A DNA stretch of 64,000 nucleotides, from contig NZ_CP081120.1 in assembly GCF_025141935.1 (NCBI RefSeq), forward strand, positions 2,170,001 through 2,234,000, given 5' to 3'. This DNA comes from Sulfitobacter sp. S190. GTDB taxonomy: Bacteria > Pseudomonadota > Alphaproteobacteria > Rhodobacterales > Rhodobacteraceae. Positions 26,947 to 36,257 of the stretch are shown piece after piece; positions within the stretch are counted from its first letter, which is position 1; every line of letters begins with the position of its first letter. The position numbers and the translations under genes are program-made. The notes beneath the pieces are model-generated. The model did not search any database, was not told where the DNA came from, and saw only the letters and a list, made by a program, of their open reading frames with translations.

Positions 26947-27366
26947 TCAATTCCACCAACCTTCATCGACCGCGTCCATTTCCTCGAGTTGTTCCTCGGT
27001 TTTGCGCGTGACGATGACGAAGGTTTTATCGTCAACAGGCGTCAGCCGAATATCCTCTATGGGGAGAAGCACATGCTTGTCACCAATATCGAGGAAACCG
27101 CCGATCTCTGCCACGATACCGATCATCTGCCCCTCACGGTCGAGAATGATATCCTCGATCTCGCCGATATCGTTCCAGTCTGGTCCAACGCCGTCGGCCT
27201 CCCAGTTGCCCCAGGTGTCTTCGTCCATGGGACCGTTCAGCGTGTAGATATCACCACCGGTGATGTCGCGGGACCGGATCAGATTTTCGGTATCCAAGTG
27301 GCTTTCCGCCAGCGCAGGACCAGCAGCCATTCCGGCTGCAAGCAGTAGAGATGCAAAGCGTTTCAT
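26947..27366 (-). CDS. Small PRC-barrel periplasmic protein, copy A
   Basis: A 139-residue exported protein. A signal peptide (MKRFASLLLAAGMAAGPALA) is followed by a short acidic linker and a PRC-barrel domain (WNDIGEIEDIILDREGQMIGIVAEIGGFLDIGDKHVLLPIEDI). Function unknown; single PRC-barrel periplasmic proteins are common in rhizobia and roseobacters. It differs from copy C (58639-59058) by one residue (Met13 to Ile). The strong conservation of both protein copies suggests both are still under selection or were duplicated recently. Confidence 0.82.
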   Translation of the reverse strand: MKRFASLLLAAGMAAGPALAESHLDTENLIRSRDITGGDIYTLNGPMDEDTWGNWEADGVGPDWNDIGEIEDIILDREGQMIGIVAEIGGFLDIGDKHVLLPIEDIRLTPVDDKTFVIVTRKTEEQLEEMDAVDEGWWN

Positions 27367-27642
27367 CGATATTCCTCATTATGTAGTAAGAGCGCCCCAC
27401 CGTGGGGCGTTGTGACGACAAAACGATAAAGATCGCCTACGGTTCCCTCTCGCCTCTCCGGTCAGGCAAAGAACATCCAATTCATTAAACCAGAACAAGT
27501 TTTCGATCTGATATCGCATCCGGGAAGCAGCCGTTATGATGCTTCCAACCCGCAAATTCGGCAGAAATCGGGCCGGGTCGCCCTGAGCGGATCTGATTGT
27601 CGGAGTCTGCAAAGACCATGAAGTGAGATGCAGACAATTACT

Positions 27643-27665
27643 GGTCTGCCAATACTTGGCAGACC
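27643..27665. promoter_or_regulatory. Conserved 10-bp-stem inverted repeat
   Basis: GGTCTGCCAA-TAC-TTGGCAGACC forms a perfect 10-bp stem between the SpoIIAA-like and small PRC-barrel genes. Copy C keeps it with a different loop and a longer 13-bp stem (59333-59361). No T-tract follows on either strand, so it is more likely an operator or RNA structure than a terminator. Confidence 0.55.
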
Positions 27666-27728
27666 GGCAAATGCTCCGCGGTGCCAAAACCGGTAGGAAC
27701 CGAGAAGCCTCGCCCTATCGCATCGATC

Positions 27729-28130
27729 TCAGACCGTTTGCGGGTTGGCTCCTACGAACTCCCAAGCGGAAGAAGTCTCGGCGCTATCAAATGCACGTGC
27801 TTCTACCGGAATGACCTTATCGGCCCATTTGATCATTGTTGCTGCACTTTCGGGCGCACCGATAACCGCATATCGCGCAACCTTGGACCAGGACCGAACC
27901 TGTGCTTTCAGAACATCGTCGTCAAACATGATATCAAGATCGCGACCCGTCATGCTGCTCAGGTCGAGCAGCATGCTGACTTTGCCCGGGGCCTGATCGA
28001 AAACATCATTCATGTATTTCGACATCGCTTCCATATCATCATCATCAACATGGCCTTCGATTTTGAAGGCGTGAACGTCTGCTGTGGTTGTCGGGATCGA
28101 GTGGATTGAGCCGTGTTGGAACGCAGTCAT
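27729..28130 (-). CDS. SpoIIAA/STAS-like protein, copy A
   Basis: A 133-residue cytoplasmic protein with the SpoIIAA-like fold found in DUF3478-type proteins (MTAFQHGSIHSIPTTTADVHAFKIEGHV, then VSMLLDLSSMTGRDLDIMFDD, and KVARYAVIGAPE). There is no anti-anti-sigma phosphoserine motif that I can identify. AGGAG lies 6 bases before ATG 28130, so that start is preferred over 28136. It differs from copy C (59422-59823) at three residues near the C-terminus. It is probably co-transcribed with the small PRC-barrel gene. Confidence 0.78.
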   Translation of the reverse strand: MTAFQHGSIHSIPTTTADVHAFKIEGHVDDDDMEAMSKYMNDVFDQAPGKVSMLLDLSSMTGRDLDIMFDDDVLKAQVRSWSKVARYAVIGAPESAATMIKWADKVIPVEARAFDSAETSSAWEFVGANPQTV

Positions 28131-28658
28131 GATCATCTCCTGAAATATCGACTTTGAGTTTCAGGTTTAACGCGTACATTTGCCGGTAGTTCCTGCCTCG
28201 TGGTTAAACGCGGTCGCAAGCAGTGCTGTCTGAAATAGGCTCGGTTCGGTTTTCATGATCTGGCCCTTTCGATGATAGACCAAACTTGTCTTAAATCGAC
28301 ATGGCGATCTTCTACATAATCGCCAACGTCGCGCCCTGAGCTGGCATTCTGCGGTCGCAGCCCGCATTCCGGTCATTCGCTGCGCGAGCGAGCTCCAGAA
28401 CTGAGTGATCTCACACATCGCGGGACAAAGCGCCAATTCGTCGCATCCGCACCTACGTCCGCTTTTGACGGTGATGCTAGACGTATACTCATCGAGTATC
28501 TAGTACTAGGGTTTCTAGATGGAACTCTGGCAGCCACTCTCAATCGCGTTCTTTTACCTTGCGGCAGGCAATACGGGATCGCACGCGTTGCTGGCACCTG
28601 TACGCAAGGTGACGCCGATAGACTGTACGGCGTAGTTCTTTCACTTGCGCTCTATTGC

Positions 28659-28949
28659 GTGGCGTTACTCGGTTTGTGGTTGTCGTCGAGAGCCCGTTCT
28701 ATCATTTTGTTTTGCCTTCCGGTCTTTCCAATCATCTTATGGCAAGTTTGGTTTTCGTTTCGCTTGAGTTTTGAAATTCTCTTACTGGGTCAATCTGCAT
28801 GTACCGTTCCAGAGGGGCCCTCACCTGTATATCCCAACAGTGGTTCTGAACTCTTCTTTGCACTGTCGTGGCCACTTGTTTCATTCAGTGTCTTACTGGG
28901 AATACTGGCGGTATTGCGCGGCAAATACACTAGGACTCAGAGCCACTGA
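28659..28949 (+). CDS. Putative small membrane protein, unknown, possibly truncated
   Basis: About 96 residues from a GTG start, with three hydrophobic segments (LGLWLSS, then IILFCLPVFPIILWQVWFSF, and LSWPLVSFSVLLGILAVL) separated by a loop containing CTVPEGPSPVYPNSGS. The same frame is open without a stop back to 28320 but contains no ATG, GTG or TTG there. A different frame just upstream has ATG 28519 and a hydrophobic start that stops after 38 codons. A frameshifted longer gene is therefore possible. No family recognised. Confidence 0.35.
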   Translation: MALLGLWLSSRARSIILFCLPVFPIILWQVWFSFRLSFEILLLGQSACTVPEGPSPVYPNSGSELFFALSWPLVSFSVLLGILAVLRGKYTRTQSH

Positions 28950-29085
28950 CCTTTCGGGAAAGCAGCCATTCATGCGGTTTGCAGCATCGGTCAACATGGG
29001 CTCTTTGCAAGAGTCAGATCGGCCGCAGCGCAGCATCCTAAGAACGCGCAGCCCGGCTTTCGTCAGTTTGAGGTTAGACCGCCGC

Positions 29086-29781
29086 CTACCTCAACAACCA
29101 CTGGAATGCGTTCCGCAGAGTTTGCAGCCCGTCGGTGGCTCGGGGCGCACCATGTGCGAAGACGAGACGCTCCGGTTCCCACTCAAGGATGTACTGCACG
29201 GCCTTTCTCGCGGCGGTTTTGTCAGTTGTTGCGAGGCGAAATTTGCGTGGGACGGACGGGCTTGCGGCGGTCATGAGGTCAAGCCGCGCGACAAGCGCAC
29301 GCCAACCGCGAAACCAACCCGAAGGGATTTGCTGAACCCAATCTGTAACGATCACGGTGGACGAGTCCCTGTGAAAAAAGACGATCTCGGTTGTGATACG
29401 ATTTCCCGGCACAAGCACTTGGTCCAAAGCGTCTGACCATTCCGGATCGGGTACATTGCCCAGCCGATGGTGAATTGAAGTCCCCGCAACAGTCTCTGAC
29501 AGGCCAGGCGCAGCATGAACGCGCGCCAGCGGATAGGCCGCCGCCCATTCAGCCAGGAACGTATAGTGCAGGTTATTGGGTGCTATGAGATGCCGAACGG
29601 GTCCAAGAGCGTCTATTTCTGCCCTCAATTCCTGAGAAACTGCGACCGGGGACCAAACCCATAGTCCGCCGTCATCCGGAAGCCTGATTACGACCATGCG
29701 TGTGGGAAACCTGAATCCCGCGGCCCCGGTTACAGTCGGACCATCGCAAAGCCAGAGGTCGGAGCCAAACGGTTGAAGCAT
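29086..29781 (-). CDS. DUF4336 metallo-hydrolase-like protein
   Basis: A 231-residue protein of the DUF4336 family, which shares the metallo-beta-lactamase fold. Recognisable parts are LWLCDGPTV near the N-terminus, RHLIAPNNLHYTFLAEWAAAYP (the place of the usual metal-binding HxHxD, here only partly kept), and RLVFAHGAPR near the end. Because the metal-ligand motif is incomplete, activity is uncertain. It stands alone between regions without genes. Confidence 0.75.
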   Translation of the reverse strand: MLQPFGSDLWLCDGPTVTGAAGFRFPTRMVVIRLPDDGGLWVWSPVAVSQELRAEIDALGPVRHLIAPNNLHYTFLAEWAAAYPLARVHAAPGLSETVAGTSIHHRLGNVPDPEWSDALDQVLVPGNRITTEIVFFHRDSSTVIVTDWVQQIPSGWFRGWRALVARLDLMTAASPSVPRKFRLATTDKTAARKAVQYILEWEPERLVFAHGAPRATDGLQTLRNAFQWLLR

Positions 29782-30204
29782 AGCGATTTCTCTCGGATCA
29801 GAATATCGGTGTGAGTTTTCATACCAATTTTACCCACGTGTCGAAATACCACTGAGCGTTGTCTTACAACTGCAGACGTCTGGGTCAGCATTTCAGTATG
29901 TCTAGCACACCAGTTCCAAGCTCCCGTCAGGCTCGGTCGAGGGCTTGCATCTTAGCCGCAATTGAAACTGTGCTTTGGGAAGTGGGGTGTCCGCCATACG
30001 CTGCACCCGCAAAGCCATAAAGGCCGGATTTACACATCGCGTCCTAAGCCGACATTGCGTCCCTTTAACACTGTCCACAGCCGCCGCTCGCCACCGATAA
30101 TGATCCATGTTGTGCTGCTCGTCGCATCGCATTTTCGCTGCGCGCGCAAATTCAATAATCCGTGAATATCCACATCGCGGGGCAATGCTTCCCTCCCTTC
30201 CCGC
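29782..30204. other. Gene-free stretch
   Basis: About 420 bases between the DUF4336 gene and the end of the AraC-type gene. I found no convincing gene, repeat or terminator. Confidence 0.5.
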
Positions 30205-31116
30205 TTAATTCCGCCTCTCCATCCTGTAGATGCGGGGGGTTGTTCCTACCTTTTTCTTGAACACGTCATTGAGGTGACTTTGAGAAGCAAATCCGCAGGC
30301 GTAGGCGATCTGGGCGATCGACATTTTAGAACTCCCAAGCATCTCCTTGGCGCGTGCGATACGACGACGCATGACGTACTGATGCGGACTAAGGCCCGTC
30401 GAATTCTTGAAGGCGCGGCCAAAATGCCAATCCGATAGTGATGTGAGCCGTGCAAGATCTGCAACGCTGAAACTTTCATCCAGTTGCTCTTCGATCATCT
30501 CGGAAACTTTTGCCAGATCGTCGTCCGACAGCACGATTGGCGCTTCTTCGATTACCGGTATGATCTCGCTTCGACATAGAAGAGTTGTCAGGATCGTATT
30601 TGTCGCCTGATCCAGAAACAGGTCACTAGTCGGATGCTCAAGCAAAGCTTGGTCAAGCATCCGCAGCATAAGCGCCTCCACGATGGGGTCGTGGAACTTC
30701 TGTGCATGCAGCTGGCCAAAATCCTTGGGAAGGTCGATGTCGGCTTGATCTCTAAATCGATCGGCAAGTGCCTTATTGATCGCCAGCGAAACAAATTTTT
30801 GCGGGCCATCGACTTCGTAGTCGACCTTTGTGTTCGCCGGCGCCATGAACAACGCGCCCGCATTCAATTGCGTGCGCACTTCAGCACCTTCAAATGACAT
30901 CCGGAGGTTCGCGTTGCCACGCTGTACCAATTGAATGTGAAACTCAGGCATCGCAGGGTCGGGGAACGCGCCCGCTGGCTGTTCCAGCAATGCAAGCGCG
31001 TGCGTATTGCGCTTGCCGGTATGCAGCATTTTCACATGCGGGGCCCAGTCCCCGTCGGCCCAATATTCAGCGAAGGAGCCGAAGCTACCATTCTCGTTCT
31101 TGCTTTGAATACTCAT
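30205..31116 (-). CDS. AraC-family transcription regulator
   Basis: A 303-residue regulator. The N-terminal half is a cupin-like sensor (residues about 40-140; NANLRMSFEGAEVRTQLNAGALFMAPA). The C-terminal 100 residues hold the double HTH of AraC proteins (FSVADLARLTSLSDWHFGRAFKNSTGLSPHQYVMRRRIARAKEML, then IAQIAYACGFASQSHLNDVFKK). GGAG precedes the ATG. It lies 76 bases downstream of an NAD-dependent epimerase-like gene on the same strand, which may be its target or co-transcribed partner. Confidence 0.9.
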   Translation of the reverse strand: MSIQSKNENGSFGSFAEYWADGDWAPHVKMLHTGKRNTHALALLEQPAGAFPDPAMPEFHIQLVQRGNANLRMSFEGAEVRTQLNAGALFMAPANTKVDYEVDGPQKFVSLAINKALADRFRDQADIDLPKDFGQLHAQKFHDPIVEALMLRMLDQALLEHPTSDLFLDQATNTILTTLLCRSEIIPVIEEAPIVLSDDDLAKVSEMIEEQLDESFSVADLARLTSLSDWHFGRAFKNSTGLSPHQYVMRRRIARAKEMLGSSKMSIAQIAYACGFASQSHLNDVFKKKVGTTPRIYRMERRN

Positions 31117-31192
31117 TTTGAAACTCCTTGCCTCAGCAATCGTTCAGTCATGACATAAGTACGCCAGCCGCATGGTCCCGGTTGCCCCGTGA

Positions 31193-32074
31193 TCATAAGC
31201 TAGCTCTGGAAGCCTGCTGTACAAGCGAGCGGAAAATGGAGGTTGCGTTGTCGGAAATTTCGGGATTCCAGCGGAATTTTCGCCGTGCAACAAGCGATGA
31301 GAAGTGTTGGTGGACCGTCAGCACCGCAGCAAAAGGACCGAACTGTGCCGCTTCTTCATCAGTGTTCAACGAGCGGGCCGAACACCCCAGAACCTCGCCG
31401 ATTGTTTCAGCGACCGCTTTGATCTCGATTGGCTGGGCGGCCGCGAATAGCTCGGTATTCGGGACCGTCCTGTTTTCTACTGCATCAACGAGAAGTTTGC
31501 CCAGATCATCTACGTGTACAGTCGACCAGATCTGCTGACCCTTACCAAAGTATAATGCGGACCCTGTCTCTATGGCCGCCGCAATGAGCGTCGAAGGGAT
31601 TGCGGCACCGCGCCCCCCAAAAACGAAAGAGCCATAGACGATCCTTGTATAGATATCTGACCGCCCGAATTGGAGAACACCGCGTTCGAACGAGGCCCGC
31701 GGCTCAAGCGGTGCCGGAGGGTTAAAAACAGGGGACCGCATTGCGTCCGGCCCGGTATCTCCGAACACGGCACTGCCCCCCTGCATGGCAAATCTTCCCC
31801 CCGGCGGCAGTCCTTTCAGAAACGCATCCGTTGAACGTCTCAACAGAGGCAGGAACGCAGGATCATCGCTTGCAGCGCAGTGTATGACGGCATCAACCGC
31901 AGCCGCGATTTCAGTCAGCCCATCCGCATCGTCCAGATCAATCACGGCATCACTCGACCTGCCAGCAGGCGTCCCGGGCCTCACTATTCGCGTTACACGG
32001 TGACCTCGATCTATTGCACAGCGTGTCACTGAACTTCCGATAAAACCAGTTGAGCCGGTGATGGCGATCTTCAT
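31193..32074 (-). CDS. NAD(P)-dependent epimerase/dehydratase-family protein
   Basis: A 293-residue atypical short-chain dehydrogenase with an N-terminal Rossmann fold (ITGSTGFIGSSV, GxxGxxG). The usual YxxxK catalytic pair is not obvious: the expected region reads RASFERGVLQFGRSDIYTRIVYGSF. The protein may therefore bind NAD(P) without epimerase activity, or act like NmrA-type sensors. AAGG stands before the ATG. It lies upstream of the AraC-type regulator. Confidence 0.82.
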   Translation of the reverse strand: MKIAITGSTGFIGSSVTRCAIDRGHRVTRIVRPGTPAGRSSDAVIDLDDADGLTEIAAAVDAVIHCAASDDPAFLPLLRRSTDAFLKGLPPGGRFAMQGGSAVFGDTGPDAMRSPVFNPPAPLEPRASFERGVLQFGRSDIYTRIVYGSFVFGGRGAAIPSTLIAAAIETGSALYFGKGQQIWSTVHVDDLGKLLVDAVENRTVPNTELFAAAQPIEIKAVAETIGEVLGCSARSLNTDEEAAQFGPFAAVLTVHQHFSSLVARRKFRWNPEISDNATSIFRSLVQQASRASL

Positions 32075-32970
32075 ACTCGAACCTTCTTCAAGAGCCTTAA
32101 GAGATGCGGAACCAAGTACCGCTTCGTAGAACCTTAGATGCTTGAGGTATCGCGTCTTCTTGAATTGCTGGCCTTTCCATATTTCGTGAGGCGTTCTGGA
32201 TTCTCTGCCCTCTTAGCGTCGCGCTCCATCTGCAAGTGCCGGTCGGTCTGGCCCCGAGGTCTGGTTTCGCTTGAGTTGCGAAAGCCGCGAGTACTTTCGC
32301 AGGTCGCGGCCAAGCGATCATTACGACGATCATACGCGAGCGCCTTCTCCCTTGCCTCGTTGATTGTAAAAGATTGGCACCCCCCAAACCAAAGTCTGTC
32401 CGCAACGGTGCCCCCCCACCTGTCTCGCCGGCCTCTTGCGGGTTTGTCAAATATACAATCGCCTAAGAAATCGACATCCGGGTTTAAGAGCTGACCCAAA
32501 CGCGAATTACCGGACCCAAAAACCGCGCCAACGGCATCGAAAGAAATCTGGAAAAATGTGGAGTTGGCGGAGGCTCAGTCCCCAAGCAATACCTCATAAC
32601 TCTTTGTACAAACGAAACTATCTTATAGACAGGTATCATTGATACCACTGATCATACCACATAAGCGCTGCACCTATTTATCGACCCATAGTACTGTGTC
32701 TGGCTGTAGCTGCGAAGTGCTTCGCCTGGTTTAATTTTGCGTGCTAAACCCGATAGTTGCGCCCTAGCTCCTTCGAACCGGTCTAAACCTAGGCGTAGGT
32801 GACTGCCAAACCGCGAACTGCCAGTCTCGGCGTAAAGCTTTCGGGCAGGCCGATAGGAGCGAAGCCGTAGACCGATCCTAGAATTCAATATCGAAATACG
32901 GAACTATCTATCTTTTCAGAACGCTACAGTCAGTTTCGGACCGACGCCTGCGCTTTTTTGAAACCAACCC
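32075..32970. other. Gene-free stretch
   Basis: About 900 bases with several overlapping short open frames on both strands, none of which I can support as a gene. A minus-strand frame at 32134-32499 contains NEAREKAL, faintly like an integrase N-terminus, but the rest does not follow. Confidence 0.45.
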
Positions 32971-33111
32971 CGATGCCACGTAAAAGCTCTTCAAACCAAG
33001 CCCGAGCCACCGAATGTACTCAGCGTCACCGCAAGTGGAGGGAACAAAGTTGACGAATGAACGTTCCTTAACCGTGTAACGCGGGATCACGCGCACAACA
33101 AGATCGCGCAG

Positions 33112-34020
33112 ATGCACAGTAATTTATTAATCTGTCTCGCAAGTTGTGGAGAATTTTCGTTGGACGTCAAAAAACATTCGCTTCCGCGTATCAGCCAAAG
33201 CGCCCTATCGGTTCGTCTGTCCAACTTCGCAACCTTGGGACAGCAAGAAGAGACCTTTCTGCAGAAAGCGCAAACGACTTCAAAACGGTACAAGAAAGGT
33301 GAGTGTCTCGTAAGGAGAGGCGATCGGCAAAATAACCTTTTTATGCTTCAATCCGGATTCGCTGTTATGAAGTCGTACAGCAGAGGAAACGGAGAACGGA
33401 TCCTTCAGACTTACTTTCCCGGCGATATTATCGGGCTCGCTGAAATGGGCTCTCAACAAGCCACTCACCATGTATCCATGCAGAAGGACGGCATGCTCAG
33501 TACTATGTCAAAAACGTCATTTTGGCAGAAGTTGGAGGAGCTTCCGAGATTGGCCGCCCTGCTGAGAGCAATTAGTTGCTTGGATCTCTTAGCGCTCAGA
33601 TATCACTTTTCTTGCTTGAGTTCGATGGACGCCAGCTCAAATTTGAAGCATTTCCTGCTTCAACTGCGAGCACGACAGAATGTACACAAGCTGGGGCTCG
33701 GAGACAAATTTGAAGTCCCGTTCAGTCAGGTTGAAATAGGACAGGCAATTGGTTTGACTCCGATCTATGTAAATAAGCTTTTGCGTTTGTTTAGAGACGA
33801 AGGCAGTCTTGAAATAGAGCGCCCCTACTACACACTCATGAAACGCCAAGCTTGGGAGCGGGAAACTGAGTTTCGCGATGCATACACCAACGTCGATCTC
33901 TCATGGTTCAATGAACGCAACAGCAAAGAATGTGCTTATAGTGACGAAATTATCGATCGTGTCCCGATTTATTCTCACCAAAAGAAATTCATTCAGGACC
34001 GCCCCCAATCCATCCTCTAG
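33112..34020 (+). CDS. Crp/Fnr-family transcription regulator (paralogue 2)
   Basis: Up to 302 residues: effector barrel (FMLQSGFAVMKSYSRGNGERILQTYFPGDIIGLAEMG), dimer helix, and winged HTH (VPFSQVEIGQAIGLTPIYVNKLLRLFRDEGSLEIERPY). It aligns along its length with the regulator at 22864-23643, including the C-terminal R(E/D)xWExxxEFxxAxxxxDxSWF tail. It has a longer C-terminal extension rich in Lys, Gln and Pro. No Fnr-type N-terminal cysteine cluster. The ribosome binding site before 33112 is weak. It sits 450 bases upstream of PRC-barrel copy B on the same strand. Confidence 0.83.
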   Translation: MHSNLLICLASCGEFSLDVKKHSLPRISQSALSVRLSNFATLGQQEETFLQKAQTTSKRYKKGECLVRRGDRQNNLFMLQSGFAVMKSYSRGNGERILQTYFPGDIIGLAEMGSQQATHHVSMQKDGMLSTMSKTSFWQKLEELPRLAALLRAISCLDLLALRYHFSCLSSMDASSNLKHFLLQLRARQNVHKLGLGDKFEVPFSQVEIGQAIGLTPIYVNKLLRLFRDEGSLEIERPYYTLMKRQAWERETEFRDAYTNVDLSWFNERNSKECAYSDEIIDRVPIYSHQKKFIQDRPQSIL

Positions 34021-34472
34021 GCCCACTAATGCAAGTTTGACCTGAGTAAGTACGCGGTCATTCGGGTCAATATCTTGAACTCATATTTTTCAGAACTCGA
34101 GCATCCAAGCAGCGACAGTGAGATTTCAAGGGGCGGTCAAGTGGGGTCTTACAGGCTTTTCTTGCTGCCCATAAGCATGCAGAGATGAAACGTCCTCCAC
34201 CCGTTTCCAGAATTCAATTATCAGACATTGTTTAACAAGAAAGTGCCAAAAAGCTGTTCCAGTTTAGTGCGGTCAGGAACGACTTCGGACGCCACCCACC
34301 TAGTTTGTAAATAGCTTGAAAGATTGACGAAATCGTCACTCTGGGCCGCCGTGGGGAAACTGCAAGAACTTCGGTTTTGCGGAACTCTCACCGGTAATTC
34401 AAAAGACCGGAATCAAACTTGCGGAGCACTATTCGACGCCTTCGAGCTTCTGGCCGTCTTGGGAAAAATACT

Positions 34473-35546
34473 ATGAATACTACTATGAAAACACTTCTGA
34501 GCACCGTCGCTATTGGCGCGTTTACCGCCGGTGGCGTGTTCGCTCAATCTGCCACCGGGACTGATGAAACAACTGTCCCCGTTCAAGGTGGCCAAGTCGT
34601 TGTTGAACAGGAAGATGCAACGGTCAATGTCACCGTTCCGGATCCAAACGTCGAAGTTACACAAGGTCAGCCCGTCGTAACCGTGGAGCAGCCACAACCT
34701 GAAATCACAGTCGTCGTTCCTGAGCCAACAGTACGCGTCAGGCAACAGGCTCCCATTATTACAGTCGAGCAGGCACAGCCGCAAATTACGGTTGTCATCC
34801 CTGAACCTGTGGTCACCGTGATGGTGCCAAAACCCCAGGTAGATGTGGATACGGGAGAGCCAATAATCGATCTCGACCAGCCGGAACCCGTGGTGCGGTT
34901 TGTCCGCCCGGAGCCAAAGATCACAATTCAGGAAGCACAGCCGCGTATTGAATTCCAACAGGGTGAAGCGTCGGTAAACGTGACAGCTTCAGAAGCAGCC
35001 GAAGTAAACGTCACGCAAGAAGACGCTCAAGTGAACGTTGAGCAAGGCGACGACGCCAATGTTTCGGTGACAAGCGAAGAGGCTGAAGTAAACGTCGTAG
35101 ACGGCGGCGAAGCTGACGTTCAGGTTGAACAGATGCAGGCGCGCGTCGTGCTCGAAGACTTCAATGCCGACGCCGAGGGCAACATGAGCGAAGAAGACCG
35201 CTCTCGCTATCAGGAATCTGTTAAGGTCCTTCCGATTTTTGATCGCACCGCGGAAGACCTGATTGGTCGCAGTGTTGCAACCGAAACCGGCGAAGATGTC
35301 GGCGAAGTAGATTTTATCGGTGTGCGCGGTCAGACGCTTGTTGCAATCGTGGGCGTCGGTGGCTTTCTCGGTATGGGCGAAAACGAAATCGCCGTGCCGG
35401 TTGAGAAGCTCATCCTTCGTCGTGACGAACTGATCTTGCCGGAGCATACGCAGTCACAACTTGAAAATATGCCGGAATACAATGAGGCCGAAGTAAAGGT
35501 TCTCGAACCCGGCATCCGGCTGGCAGAACAACTCGGTCTCGACTAA
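34473..35546 (+). CDS. Large PRC-barrel periplasmic protein, copy B
   Basis: Translates to exactly the same 357 residues as copy A at 21193-22266: signal peptide, Val/Pro/Gln/Glu repeat region, C-terminal PRC-barrel. At DNA level the first 420 or so bases carry scattered silent changes, while from base 34896 to about 35562 the two copies are identical. The frame is open upstream to 34419, but the signal peptide supports ATG 34473. This sharp change in divergence suggests gene conversion between the copies. Confidence 0.8.
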   Translation: MNTTMKTLLSTVAIGAFTAGGVFAQSATGTDETTVPVQGGQVVVEQEDATVNVTVPDPNVEVTQGQPVVTVEQPQPEITVVVPEPTVRVRQQAPIITVEQAQPQITVVIPEPVVTVMVPKPQVDVDTGEPIIDLDQPEPVVRFVRPEPKITIQEAQPRIEFQQGEASVNVTASEAAEVNVTQEDAQVNVEQGDDANVSVTSEEAEVNVVDGGEADVQVEQMQARVVLEDFNADAEGNMSEEDRSRYQESVKVLPIFDRTAEDLIGRSVATETGEDVGEVDFIGVRGQTLVAIVGVGGFLGMGENEIAVPVEKLILRRDELILPEHTQSQLENMPEYNEAEVKVLEPGIRLAEQLGLD

Positions 35547-35660
35547 GCGAACGCTAGGCTGGCCGGCTTGCCAGATTAACCTAACAAAGCGATGCTCTGA
35601 GTTCTTATGGAACATGCGTAGAGCTTTGTTTTATTAGCGATAGTAGGTGCCTACAATCAA

Positions 35661-35681
35661 GGACCGCCCTCTGGGCGGTCC
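35661..35681 (+). terminator. Terminator-like hairpin after PRC-barrel gene (copy B)
   Basis: Same 9-bp stem GGACCGCCC / GGGCGGTCC with loop TCT as in copy A, here followed by ATTTTCTG, so the T-tract is interrupted and termination may be weaker. Confidence 0.7.
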
Positions 35682-36257
35682 ATTTTCTGTGTATAACTAT
35701 GGAAACGCATGGAACCTTGCGGCGTGTCAATCGCTGCAAAAGTTAACCGGAAGATTCATACTGGCAGCGCAGCAACTTCCAGCAAATTACACCAGATTTT
35801 CGTGGATAAGCTGATCGCCAAATAGACTTCTGTCGCTTTCGGCTAATCCCACCAACAGGCACTGCGATATCTACGAACTGTTCCTCGAAATACGTTCGCA
35901 TGGTATCTGTCCTGAATACACCGACAAGCCGACCAGTCTCCCTTGTGCGCGACCTCTGTCACTGCAAGGCATTTGAAGACTGCACAGAACCGCTCGGGAT
36001 CAACGCAAGGCCCAAGCTGGAGCGGATTGACTGATGATCTTCATAGGTGCGCTGCGATTGCCATTGGGACAACCAAGTGCTGCGATCGATTGAATGCGAC
36101 GCCCCACCCTCGGTAAATGGGCTATTGGCGGACAAATACAAGTTCAACCATAGGCACCCAAAGCGAACCGGAATGAACGGACGGTAAGCCCACTCATCAA
36201 GTATTTATTCAGATCCAGCCGAACCTTCGGGCTATCGGCGAATTTTGGTCGTGGCTC
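35682..36257. other. Gene-free stretch
   Basis: About 575 bases between the terminator and the 3' end of the endonuclease-family gene. No supported gene; a 62-codon minus-strand frame at 35959-36147 shows no recognisable feature. Confidence 0.5.

Noticed and set aside
32134..32499. Possible integrase N-terminal remnant on the minus strand
   Set aside because: Only the short motif NEAREKAL resembles integrases; the flanking residues do not follow the family.
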